Shown piece after piece: positions 23,402 through 32,100 of a stretch of 64,000 nt of DNA. A program made the position numbers and the translations under genes. Within the stretch, counting starts at the first letter, position 1. Every line of letters starts with the position of its first letter. The DNA lies in contig JAHCMI010000006.1 of NCBI GenBank assembly GCA_019192545.1, positions 62,001 through 126,000 on the forward strand, written 5' to 3'. The stretch is from Rivularia sp. MS3 (GTDB lineage Bacteria; Cyanobacteriota; Cyanobacteriia; Cyanobacteriales; Nostocaceae). Below the pieces are notes generated by a model. The model saw only the letters and a program-made list of their open reading frames with translations. It had not been told where the DNA came from and ran no database searches.

Positions 23402-24094
23402 ATGTCCGCAACCACGATTTTAATTATTGAAGATGATACAAATCTTTGCGAGACGCTACAGCTTTACGTTGAGCGTGAGGGATGGAAATGTCTAATTGCT
23501 AATAACGGTTTGAAAGGGGAGCAAATAATTAAGCAGTGTCATCCCGACTTAATGGTGCTGGATATTATGTTGCCAGATACCGATGGTTTCGGGTTTTGTC
23601 AAAAGTTACGTGCTGCGGGATTATTTGTGCCAATTTTGATGTTAACTGCCAGAACTGGAGAAGGCGATCGCATTCAAGGACTTTCCCTTGGTGCTGATGA
23701 TTATCTTACCAAACCTTTCAGCGCTAAAGAATTGATAGCGCGGATAAAATCTTTACTGCGGCGAGCTTACAGCGCCGGATATCGAGATGTCAGTCATCGT
23801 AGTGGTTTAACTTTAGACGGATTACAGCGTCAGGTATTTCTTAATGGTGAGCTTCTTGACTTGCGAGGTAAAGAATTTGACGTACTCAATCAATTGGTAG
23901 GTACTCCTGGAAAAGCATATTCCCGCGAAGAACTGTTAGAAAAAGTTTGGGGTTTTGATTTTGAAGGAGATACCCGAATTGTTGATGTTTATATTCGCAA
24001 GCTACGGGAAAAAATTGAGTTAGACGCGGCTCATCCTGACTATATCCAAACTGTTTGGGGTGTAGGTTATCGCTTTAAGGCAGGTGAAAAATGA
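23402..24094 (+). CDS. OmpR/PhoB-family response regulator
   Basis: A 230-residue two-domain regulator. The receiver domain (1-120) has the acidic pair Glu10-Asp11, phospho-acceptor Asp54 in VLDIMLPD and Lys104 in LTKPF. The winged-helix DNA-binding domain (about 133-227) ends in the typical TVWGVGYRFK. It should bind as a dimer to direct repeats when phosphorylated by the adjacent kinase. The kinase ATG overlaps its stop (24091). A 20-bp motif upstream recurs before the lipoprotein gene at 25611, suggesting autoregulation plus control of the downstream genes. The inducing signal is not visible; metal or redox stress would fit the neighbouring respiratory genes but is speculation. Confidence 0.92.
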   Translation: MSATTILIIEDDTNLCETLQLYVEREGWKCLIANNGLKGEQIIKQCHPDLMVLDIMLPDTDGFGFCQKLRAAGLFVPILMLTARTGEGDRIQGLSLGADDYLTKPFSAKELIARIKSLLRRAYSAGYRDVSHRSGLTLDGLQRQVFLNGELLDLRGKEFDVLNQLVGTPGKAYSREELLEKVWGFDFEGDTRIVDVYIRKLREKIELDAAHPDYIQTVWGVGYRFKAGEK

Positions 24095-25536
24095 AAGGAT
24101 GGTACAGTGTTTCTACCCGCCTCTCCTTGATACTTATGGGTCTGACTTTGGGTAGTTTGCTCGTACTTTCCTTTGTTTTAGATGCAGCGCTCAAACACTT
24201 TTTTATACAAGGTGCTTTAGCTCGTTTGCAGCGTCACGCAAGTACATATGCGGCAAAATCCCAATCGGAATTGAATCATCGTTCCACTCTCGAACAATGG
24301 GCAGACTTAACTGCACGGCAAGGACAGCTACAAGTTATCGTTTTCGATTCCAAAGCCAGAGAAACGATTCAAAGTGAAGGAGTTCCCCGAGTCAGCTTGG
24401 TCAAACCTCCACCTCATATAATCTCGAAAACTTTGGCAGGCTCATCTCAACAAGGAAGGTTTTGGGTCGAAACTACTTCGCCATATCCTTGGTGGCTCTA
24501 TGCTACTGCACCTATTTATCAAAATGCTAGTTCTCAAGTATTCGGTGCGGTCTACATTGCCATGCCGTTACGACGACCGCAGCAGTTTGCCCAACAAGTT
24601 AAAGGTGTGGTTTTCGGTATGGCTATTGTGGTACTTTGTATTACTGCTCTGACCGCATTTTTACTATCTCGCAGTTTGACCGTTCCCCTCAGCCGTCTTC
24701 ACCATCAAGCCGAACAACTCAAAGCTGGAGATTATACGGCGCGTTCTCACCTCCAAGGTAAGGGAGAACTCGCACAGCTAAGTACTTTATTAGACCAAAT
24801 GACGGATAAACTAGCAACTACTTTACAAGCCCTGAAAGCCCAAGAAAACGCCCGTCGCGAATTAGTCGCAAACGTTTCTCACGACCTCCGCACGCCTCTA
24901 GCAACTTTGCGGGTAGAATTAGAAGCGGTTTTAGATGGGGTGGTTGAGGGTGAACAAGCAACGCAATACTTGCGACGTGCTTGTCGAGAAACCGATTATC
25001 TCGCGAACTTGGTTAACCAACTGTTACTATTAGCACGAGCAGATGCGGGTCAACTGTCAGTAAGTCCACAGGCAGTTTCGGCGGTAGCAATTGCTCAAGA
25101 ATGTCTCTCGCGGATGGAGGTGGCAGCCTCATTGGCTCAACTCCAGCTAGAACTGCAAGCCATTCCTAATTTACCTCTAGTTCGGGTAGACCCGGAATTA
25201 ACCGGACAAGTAATTTTAAACCTACTCGATAACGCGATTAAATACGCTCCCGGTAGCGGCACTATTAAGTTAGAAATTTTATCCGTAATTGAACGTCAAC
25301 AACAGCAATACATTCCCGTAAAAATTTGCGATCGCGGACCCGGAATAGCACCAGAAATTCTTCCCTTCGTCATTGAACGCTTTTATCGGGGAAACGAAGC
25401 CCGTCCTAGAGGTGGATTTGGTTTGGGATTGGCGATCGCACACCAGATATGTCAACTTCAAGGCTGTATTCTGCAAATTCAATCTCAACCGCATCAAGGG
25501 ACTGTTGTCACGTTATTGTTACCTGTCGCAATCTGA
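24091..25536 (+). CDS. Sensor histidine kinase
   Basis: A 481-residue membrane kinase. The first helix is at about 11-30. An extracytoplasmic sensor domain (31-170) contains a PYPWWLYATAP strand. The second helix (172-193) is followed by a HAMP linker (195-245). The phosphorylated His264 is in NVSHDLRTPL. The ATPase has the N box NLLDN (377-381), G1 DRGPGIA (414-420), FYRG, and G2 GGFGLGL (441-447). All catalytic elements are intact. The periplasmic domain has no clear metal-binding cluster. It forms a coupled operon with the regulator and is the likely partner for signal detection. Confidence 0.92.
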   Translation: MKGWYSVSTRLSLILMGLTLGSLLVLSFVLDAALKHFFIQGALARLQRHASTYAAKSQSELNHRSTLEQWADLTARQGQLQVIVFDSKARETIQSEGVPRVSLVKPPPHIISKTLAGSSQQGRFWVETTSPYPWWLYATAPIYQNASSQVFGAVYIAMPLRRPQQFAQQVKGVVFGMAIVVLCITALTAFLLSRSLTVPLSRLHHQAEQLKAGDYTARSHLQGKGELAQLSTLLDQMTDKLATTLQALKAQENARRELVANVSHDLRTPLATLRVELEAVLDGVVEGEQATQYLRRACRETDYLANLVNQLLLLARADAGQLSVSPQAVSAVAIAQECLSRMEVAASLAQLQLELQAIPNLPLVRVDPELTGQVILNLLDNAIKYAPGSGTIKLEILSVIERQQQQYIPVKICDRGPGIAPEILPFVIERFYRGNEARPRGGFGLGLAIAHQICQLQGCILQIQSQPHQGTVVTLLLPVAI

Positions 25537-25550
25537 AAAATTGCCATACT

Positions 25551-25570
25551 TATTCACAGATTTTTAACAT
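25551..25570 (+). promoter_or_regulatory. Candidate response-regulator box, copy 2
   Basis: TATTCACAGATTTTTAACAT overlaps the 3' side of the kinase gene boundary and precedes the lipoprotein gene by 41 bp. It matches the motif at 23335-23354 in 18 of 20 bases. Confidence 0.5.
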
Positions 25571-25610
25571 TTTTGCTTAACAATACACTTATCTACCCCA
25601 GGTAAACATA

Positions 25611-26078
25611 ATGAACAAACTGATTGGTGTACTTGTACTCTCCGGTTTTTCAACCTTATTGATTAGCTGTGACAACACAACTAAGACTGTTTCGGAAACA
25701 CCAGCAAACCCCGCAGTCACAACGAGCGATACAAACGTCACTCCCAGCGTCTCCGTTTCCGACCAAGCAGTGCAAAACGAAATCATAACTGTAACCGAGG
25801 TTGATGCACCTCAAAAAGGTTGGATTGTCATTCATCAAAGCAGTAGCGATGGTTCGGTAAAAGTACCGGAAAACATTGGTTATGCACCAGTACAAGCCGG
25901 TAAAAACAATAACGTTACCGTTAAGTTAAACCAACCAGTAGCATCTGGCGAGAAGCTTTGGGTAATGTTGCACCAAGACCAAGGACAGTTAGGAACCTAT
26001 GAGTTTCCCGGTGCTGATAAACCCGTAAAAGTGAGTGAAGACATTGTTGTAGAATCTTTTACAACAACTGATAAATAA
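25611..26078 (+). CDS. DUF7282 domain lipoprotein
   Basis: A 155-residue exported lipoprotein. The signal peptide ends in the lipobox LLISC with Cys20 as lipidated residue. A Thr/Ser/Val-rich linker (21-58) leads to a beta-rich domain (about 60-150) with KGWIVIHQSS, VPENIGYAPV, LWVMLHQDQG and GTYEFPGADKPV. This is the pattern I know from DUF7282, small proteins found in archaea and cyanobacteria, often with redox or copper-related neighbours. The function is unknown. Its location 75 bp behind the two-component operon, with a shared 20-bp upstream motif, makes it a likely target of that system. Confidence 0.75.
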   Translation: MNKLIGVLVLSGFSTLLISCDNTTKTVSETPANPAVTTSDTNVTPSVSVSDQAVQNEIITVTEVDAPQKGWIVIHQSSSDGSVKVPENIGYAPVQAGKNNNVTVKLNQPVASGEKLWVMLHQDQGQLGTYEFPGADKPVKVSEDIVVESFTTTDK

Positions 26079-26101
26079 GGAGAATCAGACACAAAATTAT
26101 T

Positions 26102-27529
26102 ATGAAAACTCGTTTAATTGCAGGTACCGCAATAGTTGCAGTATTTCTAGCGGTATTTTTCAGCCTGAATAGCCCGATTTTTGCTCAAAGGTTTCCCCAT
26201 CGGAGAGGATTTAACCGACCGATTCCCATTACTTCGAGCGATCGCGTTTACACCGCAGACCAAAGTTCTAATACAGTTAGTGTAATCAATCCTGCAACAA
26301 ATCAAGTTTTGGGTACGATTCCTTTGGGTGAACCGCGACTTGATGGGGTACTCGGTCCGGTAGACCGCAACCAAGTTAACGTCCACGGTTTGGGATTTTC
26401 CCGCGACGGACGTTACATTGATGTGGTCAGCGTCACCTCGAATGCAGCTCAAGTCATTGATACTAGTACCAACAAAGTAGTAGGGACATACTACGTCGGG
26501 CGATCGCCACATGAAGCGTTCATTTCTCCCAATGGTAAGGAATTGTGGGTAGCTGTACGGGGACAAGATTATGTCTCGGTTATCGACCTCAGTCAAGGTA
26601 AGGAAGTTGACCGCATTCAAACCACAGATGGTCCTTCCAAGGTAGTGTTTAGTCCCGATGGTCGTCGCGCTTTTGTTAACCATTTATTTTCCAACGTTCT
26701 CGATGTTATCGGTGTCAGAAACAGGAATATTGAAAGACGAATTCCCATTCCCGAAGAAGCTGGAGGTTCCTCCGATTTATCGATATCACCCGACGGAGAA
26801 CAAGTTTGGTTGGGACATCCCGGTACGGGTAAGACTACCGTAGTAGATGCCCAGCAACTAGAGGTAGTGACTGTACTTGATAGCGGTCCGCGCACCAATC
26901 ACCCGAACTTCGTTAATACCAAGGAAGGCGAATTTGCCTATGTGACTGTCGGCGACCTCAACCAAACAAAAGTTTACCGTCGCGGCAGACCCAATCAAGT
27001 ACCTAAGCTTGTCGATACCATCAAACACACAGGCTTTGCACCGCATGGCATTTGGGCTAGTGGCGATTATTCTCGCGTATACGTAGCATTACAGAAATCT
27101 GATTCGGTTGATGTTATCGATACTTCTAAGCGCGAGGTAATTGATACGATCCAAATTGGGCAAGACCCCCAAGCATTGATTTTCGTAACTGGTGCGGTAC
27201 CGTCGGGTACTGACGAAAGCGCAAATCTTACCAAACAAGGGCTTGGTCGTCGCGTCAAAAATTTGAAGATTGAAACCCGTGGTGTCGAACCCGAATATGC
27301 GATCGCCAATATCCGCGACCTCGGTGACGTAGACGGTATCGACGTGCGTTTGCGGGGACTTCCACCGAATGAAAGTTACACAATTTGGGCTTCTGATGGC
27401 AATAATGCTGATGCGATTTTGAATATTAACAGCAACGATAAAGGTATAGTACCCGAAGCGATTGCTTTTACAAAGTTTTTTGAGAACTACGACCGAGTTA
27501 TTTTGACACCCAAAGGTCAGCAGCTTTAG
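26102..27529 (+). CDS. YncE-like YVTN beta-propeller protein, secreted
   Basis: A 475-residue protein with an N-terminal signal peptide (residues 1-28, cleaved near IFAQ). Repeated blades of the YVTN/40-residue type occupy about 45-360: VYTADQSSNTVSVINPATN, then VDVVSVTSNAAQVIDTSTN-like blades through VYVALQKSDSVDVIDTSKR. A C-terminal domain (375-475) with VEPEYAIANIRDLGDVDG and NESYTIWASDGNNA resembles an anti-sigma/RskA-like beta sandwich. It starts 24 bp after the lipoprotein gene, so the two are likely cotranscribed. Such propellers act as periplasmic scaffolds; no catalytic site is recognised. Confidence 0.82.
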   Translation: MKTRLIAGTAIVAVFLAVFFSLNSPIFAQRFPHRRGFNRPIPITSSDRVYTADQSSNTVSVINPATNQVLGTIPLGEPRLDGVLGPVDRNQVNVHGLGFSRDGRYIDVVSVTSNAAQVIDTSTNKVVGTYYVGRSPHEAFISPNGKELWVAVRGQDYVSVIDLSQGKEVDRIQTTDGPSKVVFSPDGRRAFVNHLFSNVLDVIGVRNRNIERRIPIPEEAGGSSDLSISPDGEQVWLGHPGTGKTTVVDAQQLEVVTVLDSGPRTNHPNFVNTKEGEFAYVTVGDLNQTKVYRRGRPNQVPKLVDTIKHTGFAPHGIWASGDYSRVYVALQKSDSVDVIDTSKREVIDTIQIGQDPQALIFVTGAVPSGTDESANLTKQGLGRRVKNLKIETRGVEPEYAIANIRDLGDVDGIDVRLRGLPPNESYTIWASDGNNADAILNINSNDKGIVPEAIAFTKFFENYDRVILTPKGQQL

Positions 27530-27650
27530 AAATAGAGAAACTATTGTAGAGATATAGCCCTGCTATGTCTCAAACAACTTGAAAAAATTACTTTATCCCC
27601 ACGATTCTGTAACGTCAATTTTCGGATAAATCAAGTATGTTTGTTTACCA

Positions 27651-28055
27651 ATGTTTGCCAAAAAGTTAACTTTAGTTTTCGCCGCAGGATGTCTTGGTGG
27701 TCTTTCAAATAGTCTCGTCGTTTGGTTATTTGGGACAATCGGCGTAACTGCATTATTTGGGGTTAAAATTGCTCCTAGTTTAACTCCGGCTTGGCTTTAT
27801 CCTCGTATCGTTTGGGGTGGACTGTGGGGCTTGCTATTTCTCCTACCTTTGTGGAAAAGAAAATATCTCGTTCGCGGTCTTTTCTACAGTTTATTTCCTA
27901 CAATTGTTCAACTTTTTATCGTGTTTCCAATAAAAGCTGATAAAGGAACAATGGGTTTAGAATTGGGAACCTTAACTCCAATATTTGTAATATTTTTTAA
28001 TGCTGTTTGGGGTATAGTTACAGCATTTTGGTTGGATTTTGTCAATGATAAATAA
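27651..28055 (+). CDS. Four-helix membrane protein of unknown function
   Basis: A 134-residue protein with hydrophobic segments at about 7-31, 50-68, 74-95 and 106-127. GCLGGLSNSLVVWLFG and PRIVWGGLWGLLFLLPLW are its most distinctive parts, with Gly-rich helix faces that suit close packing. I recall similar short proteins in cyanobacteria without functional data. It is separated by 120 bp from the propeller gene and by 104 bp from the LysR gene, on the same strand. Nothing in the sequence indicates transport or catalysis. Confidence 0.62.
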   Translation: MFAKKLTLVFAAGCLGGLSNSLVVWLFGTIGVTALFGVKIAPSLTPAWLYPRIVWGGLWGLLFLLPLWKRKYLVRGLFYSLFPTIVQLFIVFPIKADKGTMGLELGTLTPIFVIFFNAVWGIVTAFWLDFVNDK

Positions 28056-28158
28056 TCAAATTTGAAGTCTAAATTACTAATAAATTAGGTTAAAAATTGT
28101 TAATTAACCTGTAGTTAAGACTTCTATCATCTACTTTCAAAGAAGAGGAAGGATACTT

Positions 28159-29115
28159 TTGGCGAATATATTTAGGGCAGGAATGACACTCGAACAACTA
28201 CGAATTTTTCTCAAGGTTGCCGACTGTATGCACTTTACCCATGCAGCCGAAGCCCTATATATTACTCAACCTGCCGTTAGTGCAGCAATTCAAAGTTTAG
28301 AAGAACAATACAAAATCAAATTGTTTCATAGAATTGGTCGTCGGATTGAAATTACTGAAGCAGGTAAATTTTTACAGGCTGAAGCCCAAAATCTGACAAC
28401 TCAAGTTGTCTTAATCGAAAGAGGTTTACAAGAATTCAACGGTTTGCAAAAAGGTGAACTTAAATTAGGAGCAAGTCAAACTATTGGTAATTACTTTTTA
28501 CCCGGTTTTATTGCTCGGTTTAAACAGGAGCATCCAGGAATTGAGATTAATTGCAGCCTGAATAATACAGAAATAATTAGTGCAGGTGTCATGAATGGAG
28601 AGTTTGATTTAGGTTTAGTTGAAGGTGAAATAGAAGCTTCTTTTTTAAACACTTTAGAACAACAAGCTATTGGTAGCGATTATCTACAAATAGTCGTAGG
28701 AAAAGGTCATCCTTGGTTCGAGACAGATATTGTTTCAGTAACTGAATTTCCCAAAACGAATTGGATTATGCGAGAATCAGGTTCGGGAACGCGGCAAATA
28801 TTCGAGCAATTTTTAGACAAATGGAGTATTAAACCAGCAGAGTTACAGGTAATTTTAGAAATGAGTAGTGGTGAAATGGTTAAAGCTGTTGTCGAGAATG
28901 GAGTTGGTGCTACGGCAATTTCTGGGTTAATGATAAAAAAGGAAATTGAACTTGGGATACTTCACCCAATTAAAGTTATCGGTTCGGCAAAATATCCCGT
29001 TACTGTAACTCAAATCATCCGACCTTTTCTGTTAATTAAACATAAAGAACGTTTTCAAACACAAAGTTCTCATGCATTTGAGAAATTATTAGTTACAAAT
29101 TCAAATAACGAATAG
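28159..29115 (+). CDS. LysR family transcriptional regulator
   Basis: A 318-residue regulator. I keep the TTG at 28159 because GAGGAAGG lies 6-7 bp before it; the alternative ATG at 28183 would start exactly at MTLEQLRIFLKVAD, the usual LysR beginning. The winged helix (about 10-70) has ITQPAVSAAIQSLEE as recognition helix. The effector domain (about 100-300) is of the periplasmic-binding type. The family includes CysB-, CbbR- and YeiE-like members; no gene next to it diverges from it in the usual arrangement, since its upstream neighbour is collinear. The target is therefore unclear. YeiH elsewhere in this window is a possible but unproven target. Confidence 0.87.
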   Translation: MANIFRAGMTLEQLRIFLKVADCMHFTHAAEALYITQPAVSAAIQSLEEQYKIKLFHRIGRRIEITEAGKFLQAEAQNLTTQVVLIERGLQEFNGLQKGELKLGASQTIGNYFLPGFIARFKQEHPGIEINCSLNNTEIISAGVMNGEFDLGLVEGEIEASFLNTLEQQAIGSDYLQIVVGKGHPWFETDIVSVTEFPKTNWIMRESGSGTRQIFEQFLDKWSIKPAELQVILEMSSGEMVKAVVENGVGATAISGLMIKKEIELGILHPIKVIGSAKYPVTVTQIIRPFLLIKHKERFQTQSSHAFEKLLVTNSNNE

Positions 29116-29130
29116 TTTTTAGAGAGAAAA

Positions 29131-29751
29131 CTATACAATTTGTATGGGTTTTTCAAAACATTTGAAATGAGCTACATTTGCTGGAGTTTGACTGGCAGGG
29201 TCAATAGAATCATCGATAACTTCAGCAACTTGTAATGCTCTAGTTACTAACTCCGAACAGAATAATTTACTGTAGTCTAGCTTGAGTTTTATGCCACAGG
29301 CATCTTCAATTTTAGCTAGAGGTATACCCCACACTCTTACATAAGTGTAAGATACTTTTTCCGCATAAATATGCCGCAGCCAAGCCAGCATTTTTTCTTG
29401 TTGCTGTTGCGGAATAGGATTTTTTAAAGGAAGCCAGAAAGCAGAACCTTCAAACATTGAAAGTCTTTGTCCCAAAAAATGCATCTGCACTCCTTTCATT
29501 GCTTCATTACCAGTTGCGTCTGACATTTTAAGTTGAGTTGATGATTCAATAAGTAATAAAGTTTCGCCAAATAAAGCCGAATCATCTCTCAAAATAATCG
29601 CCGTATGAGAATATGGAGAATGGGTAAACAACTTAATGAATTTGGAAAAGCCACTATTTCCGTCAAACGCAATAACATCACCAGTCTTCATCAAAGGACG
29701 GTATTGCTCGTAAAGATGTAATGAGCTTGGTTGTCTCTCAATTTTTTTCAT
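29131..29751 (-). CDS. YiiX/YaeF-like papain-fold hydrolase
   Basis: A 206-residue protein of the permuted NlpC/P60 superfamily. The ordering is circularly permuted: catalytic His49 lies in YSHTAIIL near the N-terminus and Cys165 in LFCSELVTRAL near the C-terminus. The strand TGDVIAFDG (23-31) is typical of YiiX-type enzymes. Family members act on lipids, amides or peptides in the envelope. There is no signal peptide, so it may act in the cytosol. It converges with the LysR gene (15 bp apart) and diverges from the diacylglycerol-kinase-like gene over a 193-bp promoter region carrying a TTTCAT repeat box. A lipid substrate would fit that partner, but this is inference. Confidence 0.77.
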   Translation of the reverse strand: MKKIERQPSSLHLYEQYRPLMKTGDVIAFDGNSGFSKFIKLFTHSPYSHTAIILRDDSALFGETLLLIESSTQLKMSDATGNEAMKGVQMHFLGQRLSMFEGSAFWLPLKNPIPQQQQEKMLAWLRHIYAEKVSYTYVRVWGIPLAKIEDACGIKLKLDYSKLFCSELVTRALQVAEVIDDSIDPASQTPANVAHFKCFEKPIQIV

Positions 29752-29791
29752 GTGTAATCACTTATCTAGTTAATTGCTTTTGTATTAAACC

Positions 29792-29817
29792 TTAACAAAA
29801 TTTCATTCTGATTTCAT
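29792..29817. promoter_or_regulatory. TTTCAT-N5-TTTCAT response-regulator-like box
   Basis: TTAACAAAA (29792-29800) is followed at once by TTTCAT, five bases, and TTTCAT (29801-29817), a direct repeat with an 11-bp period. The same arrangement, including the preceding TTAACAAAA and following GAAAAAGTGAAA-like bases, occurs at 40480-40508 before another gene. An 11-bp period is typical for OmpR-type regulators. From memory, a TTTCAT-N5-TTTCAT site was described for the copper regulator CopR of Synechocystis. Confidence 0.55.
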
Positions 29818-29944
29818 TTGTATATGAAAAAGTGAAATTAGAAACAATTGTAAGAGTTTTGGTAGATACAACTTTACTAAACTCTAAAGTAGGCTAAAGA
29901 CTTTCATCTGAACCTAGATAAACTTTCCAATACACAATTAGCTC

Positions 29945-30826
29945 ATGAAACAACGAGCGATACTTTTAATCAATCCTCGTGCCAGAAAGGGAAAAAAAGC
30001 TCTTGCCAAAGCTAGAGAATATTTGCATGATTTGGGAATTGTAGCCAAAGAAGAAATAATTCTCAATCCCCAGGAGCTTTCATCAATAATTGAGAGATAT
30101 CATCAGCAATGTGATTTGGTAATTATCGGTGGTGGAGACGGTACTCTCAGTAGTGCCCTTCCTGGGTTACTTAGTACAGGCTTACCTTTGGGAATTTTGC
30201 CCTTGGGAACTGCCAATAATCTCGCTCGGACTTTAGCTATTCCGCAATCGCTCTTTGCTGCCTGTAAAGTTATTGCGGATGGCACTACTCGAAAAATTGA
30301 CCTCGGTTTAGTCAACGGACATTACTTTTTGAATGTGGCAGGAATTGGTTTAAGTGCCCAAATCAACCATCGAGTCACTAGCGCAGCTAAACGTCGTTGG
30401 GGATTAATCGCCTATGCTGCCACTGCATTAGAAGTAGTTCGGCAAGCACCTGTATTTTCCGCCGAAATAACTCAATCTCAAACTGAGACAATTCAAGTTC
30501 AAGCGGCTCAACTTACGGTTTGTAACGGTCGCTATTATGGTAGTGGCTTAATTATTGCCGATGATGCCGCGATTGACGATGCTCGGCTCGACTTATACGG
30601 TTTTAGTTTTCGACATTGGTGGGAAATTATTCCTCAATTGCCATCGATGATGCGAGGAAAACATAAAATAATGCCTAATGTTTTTTGGCTACAAGGACAA
30701 GAAATAACTATTAAAACTTCCATTCCATACCCCTTAGATGCAGATGGAGAAATAGTCACCAGCACTCCTGCAAAATTTCAAGTTGTTCCAAAAGCTCTTT
30801 GTGTTTTTGTTCCTACTAATAAATAA
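29945..30826 (+). CDS. YegS/diacylglycerol kinase-family lipid kinase
   Basis: A 293-residue protein. The nucleotide-binding loop GGGDGT (62-67) and the following PLGTANNLARTLAIP (86-100) are diagnostic of the DAGK catalytic domain. The C-terminal beta-sandwich contains DGE near residue 269 (YPLDADGEIV), which coordinates metal in YegS and DgkB. It would phosphorylate a lipid alcohol (diacylglycerol, sphingoid base or a polyprenol) with ATP. The leader holds a TTTCAT-type regulator box, shared with the divergent YiiX-like gene. It belongs to the soluble family and not to the small membrane DgkA type. Confidence 0.88.
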   Translation: MKQRAILLINPRARKGKKALAKAREYLHDLGIVAKEEIILNPQELSSIIERYHQQCDLVIIGGGDGTLSSALPGLLSTGLPLGILPLGTANNLARTLAIPQSLFAACKVIADGTTRKIDLGLVNGHYFLNVAGIGLSAQINHRVTSAAKRRWGLIAYAATALEVVRQAPVFSAEITQSQTETIQVQAAQLTVCNGRYYGSGLIIADDAAIDDARLDLYGFSFRHWWEIIPQLPSMMRGKHKIMPNVFWLQGQEITIKTSIPYPLDADGEIVTSTPAKFQVVPKALCVFVPTNK

Positions 30827-30950
30827 GTAAATAATTGCTCACATAATTTATTGAAGAACCCAATTTTTTTAAAAGCTGAAAATCTTGCTAACTTCTTGAT
30901 TATTGTTTCTTATAGTTTAATTACTAACAAATTCAAGAGAGGTTCTGATT

Positions 30951-31148
30951 ATGATATTCAATCGTTGGTATCGAAATTATCGTGAAACTATGACTCGTTC
31001 TCAATTACGTAGCGAACTTTATGCTCTGGTTCACGGTCAAAAAGATACTGCTCAAAGACTAATTGATTTAGAACAAGTCCGACATCCAGGTCATACAGAA
31101 AGCTGGTATCTCGATAAAGTAATTTACGATTTGAGACGCTCTGCATAA
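30951..31148 (+). CDS. Small conserved-looking hypothetical protein
   Basis: A 65-residue basic, helix-rich protein (MIFNRWYRNYRETMTRSQLR...). AGAGAGG lies about 9 bp ahead of the ATG, and a good terminator follows 43 bp after the stop, so it forms its own transcription unit. A large share of Arg, Tyr and Leu gives amphipathic helices. I do not recognise a named family, although similar small proteins occur in cyanobacteria. It may bind nucleic acid or membrane surfaces, but this is a guess from composition. Confidence 0.6.
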   Translation: MIFNRWYRNYRETMTRSQLRSELYALVHGQKDTAQRLIDLEQVRHPGHTESWYLDKVIYDLRRSA

Positions 31149-31190
31149 AGTCTCTAAAATCCCAGTTTTGATACCAAAAAAAGCTAAATT

Positions 31191-31219
31191 AAAAAATGGC
31201 AAATCTTGCCATTTTTTAA
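31191..31219. terminator. Bidirectional intrinsic terminator
   Basis: AAAAAATGGCAA (31192-31203) pairs with TTGCCATTTTTT (31207-31218) around a short loop. The stem is flanked by A- and T-runs, so it can act on both strands. It ends the small gene at 30951. Confidence 0.8.
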
Positions 31220-31268
31220 ACTACTTCTTTCCCCCACAACTTTATACAAAAAAAGACAAATTACAATC

Positions 31269-31421
31269 ATGGGTAGAAATCTTATCTGGCAATTGGCAAT
31301 CTTTGTAATTGTGCTACTTGGTCTAAATATTTTCTTCCATATGCACATATCAATTATTAGTAGTTTAATACTAACGATTGTCCTATCGCTATTGTTTAAT
31401 TTCATTCAAAATCGTAGTTAA
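31269..31421 (+). CDS. Single-pass 50-residue membrane protein (paralogue A)
   Basis: A 50-residue protein from ATG 31269: a short basic start MGRNLIWQL, one long hydrophobic segment (about 8-43) and a polar end FIQNRS. It has a clear paralogue of the same length on the opposite strand at 37055-37207, with the same WQLA, VLxxLN, H(I/L)S(I/V)ISSL and LTIVLSLxFNFIQNR pattern. Conservation between the two copies argues that both are real genes. The family is unknown to me. A 115-bp mobile repeat begins 5 bp after its stop. Confidence 0.7.
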   Translation: MGRNLIWQLAIFVIVLLGLNIFFHMHISIISSLILTIVLSLLFNFIQNRS

Positions 31422-31425
31422 GACA

Positions 31426-31540
31426 GGGAGCATCCCAATTTTGCAAAAAGCCCTCAGACTATAAGTCTGGGGCTAATATTACAAAGCCCCACCCTTCCAG
31501 GGTGTTGGGTAAAATATTTGTTCAAAATTGGGATGCTCCC
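31426..31540. mobile_element. 115-bp MITE-like element with 18-bp terminal repeats
   Basis: GGGAGCATCCCAATTTTG (31426-31443) is repeated inversely without mismatch at 31523-31540. The interior has two hairpins, CAGACTATAAGTCTG and GGGGC...GCCCC types. A partial relative of the end (ATTTGGGATGCTCCCT) is present at 46560-46575. No coding sequence is present. Confidence 0.75.
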
Positions 31541-31640
31541 TTAAGAAAAGCATACTAATACAATTTATCGGCAATTAAATCTTGCTAATTAAAAAAAGTA
31601 AGGATTTAATTGCAATTTTTTTGACAATTATAAAATACAA

Positions 31641-32045
31641 TTATTCAATATAGTTGTTTGCTTCTAAATGATGAACGACGATTGGATCTAGAAGTATACA
31701 GTGGTGAACATTAATCCAATATTGAATTGCTACAATCGCAGTACCAGTTTTGGCTTGAAGTAAAGCTATTTTGAAATCTTCTTTTTTATCCGATAACTGA
31801 TTTGCTAAAGTGAAAGGGTCAAGTAAATGTTTAAACATTACCTTTTCATTCTCAAAATGTTGTATTAATAAATATGGGTCATTAAATACTACCAACACTG
31901 TATCTAATGGTGTAATTAAACTAAACTCAGAATAGCAATCAACTTCGAGTTTTACAAAAGCGGGTAAGTTATATTGAGCGTAATAATAAATCATAAATTC
32001 AATCTCTTTGTAAAAGCGCAATATTAAGATGTTAGAGATTTTCAT
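31641..32045 (-). CDS. Hypothetical protein, probably conserved in cyanobacteria
   Basis: A 134-residue soluble protein. The N-terminal part (1-25, MKISNILILRFYKEIEFMIYYY) is hydrophobic but has charges, so it is not a clear signal. The rest (about 30-130) is alpha-beta with ITPLDTVLVVFNDPYLL and AVQ-like helical stretches ending in HHCILLDPIVVHHLEANN; the HH pairs could bind metal. An internal start at residue 18 (MIYYYAQYNLPAF) is possible. I do not recognise the family. It is isolated, with repeats before and a hairpin after. Confidence 0.55.
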   Translation of the reverse strand: MKISNILILRFYKEIEFMIYYYAQYNLPAFVKLEVDCYSEFSLITPLDTVLVVFNDPYLLIQHFENEKVMFKHLLDPFTLANQLSDKKEDFKIALLQAKTGTAIVAIQYWINVHHCILLDPIVVHHLEANNYIE

Positions 32046-32100
32046 TGTTAGTTAAATCTTTGTATTTATGAAAAGGAGTTATGAAAATAATCATTAGAAA

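Noticed and set aside
26147-26683. Long minus-strand open frame of 178 codons opposite the propeller gene
   Set aside because: It mirrors the repetitive propeller coding sequence; the plus-strand protein has a signal peptide and clear blades.
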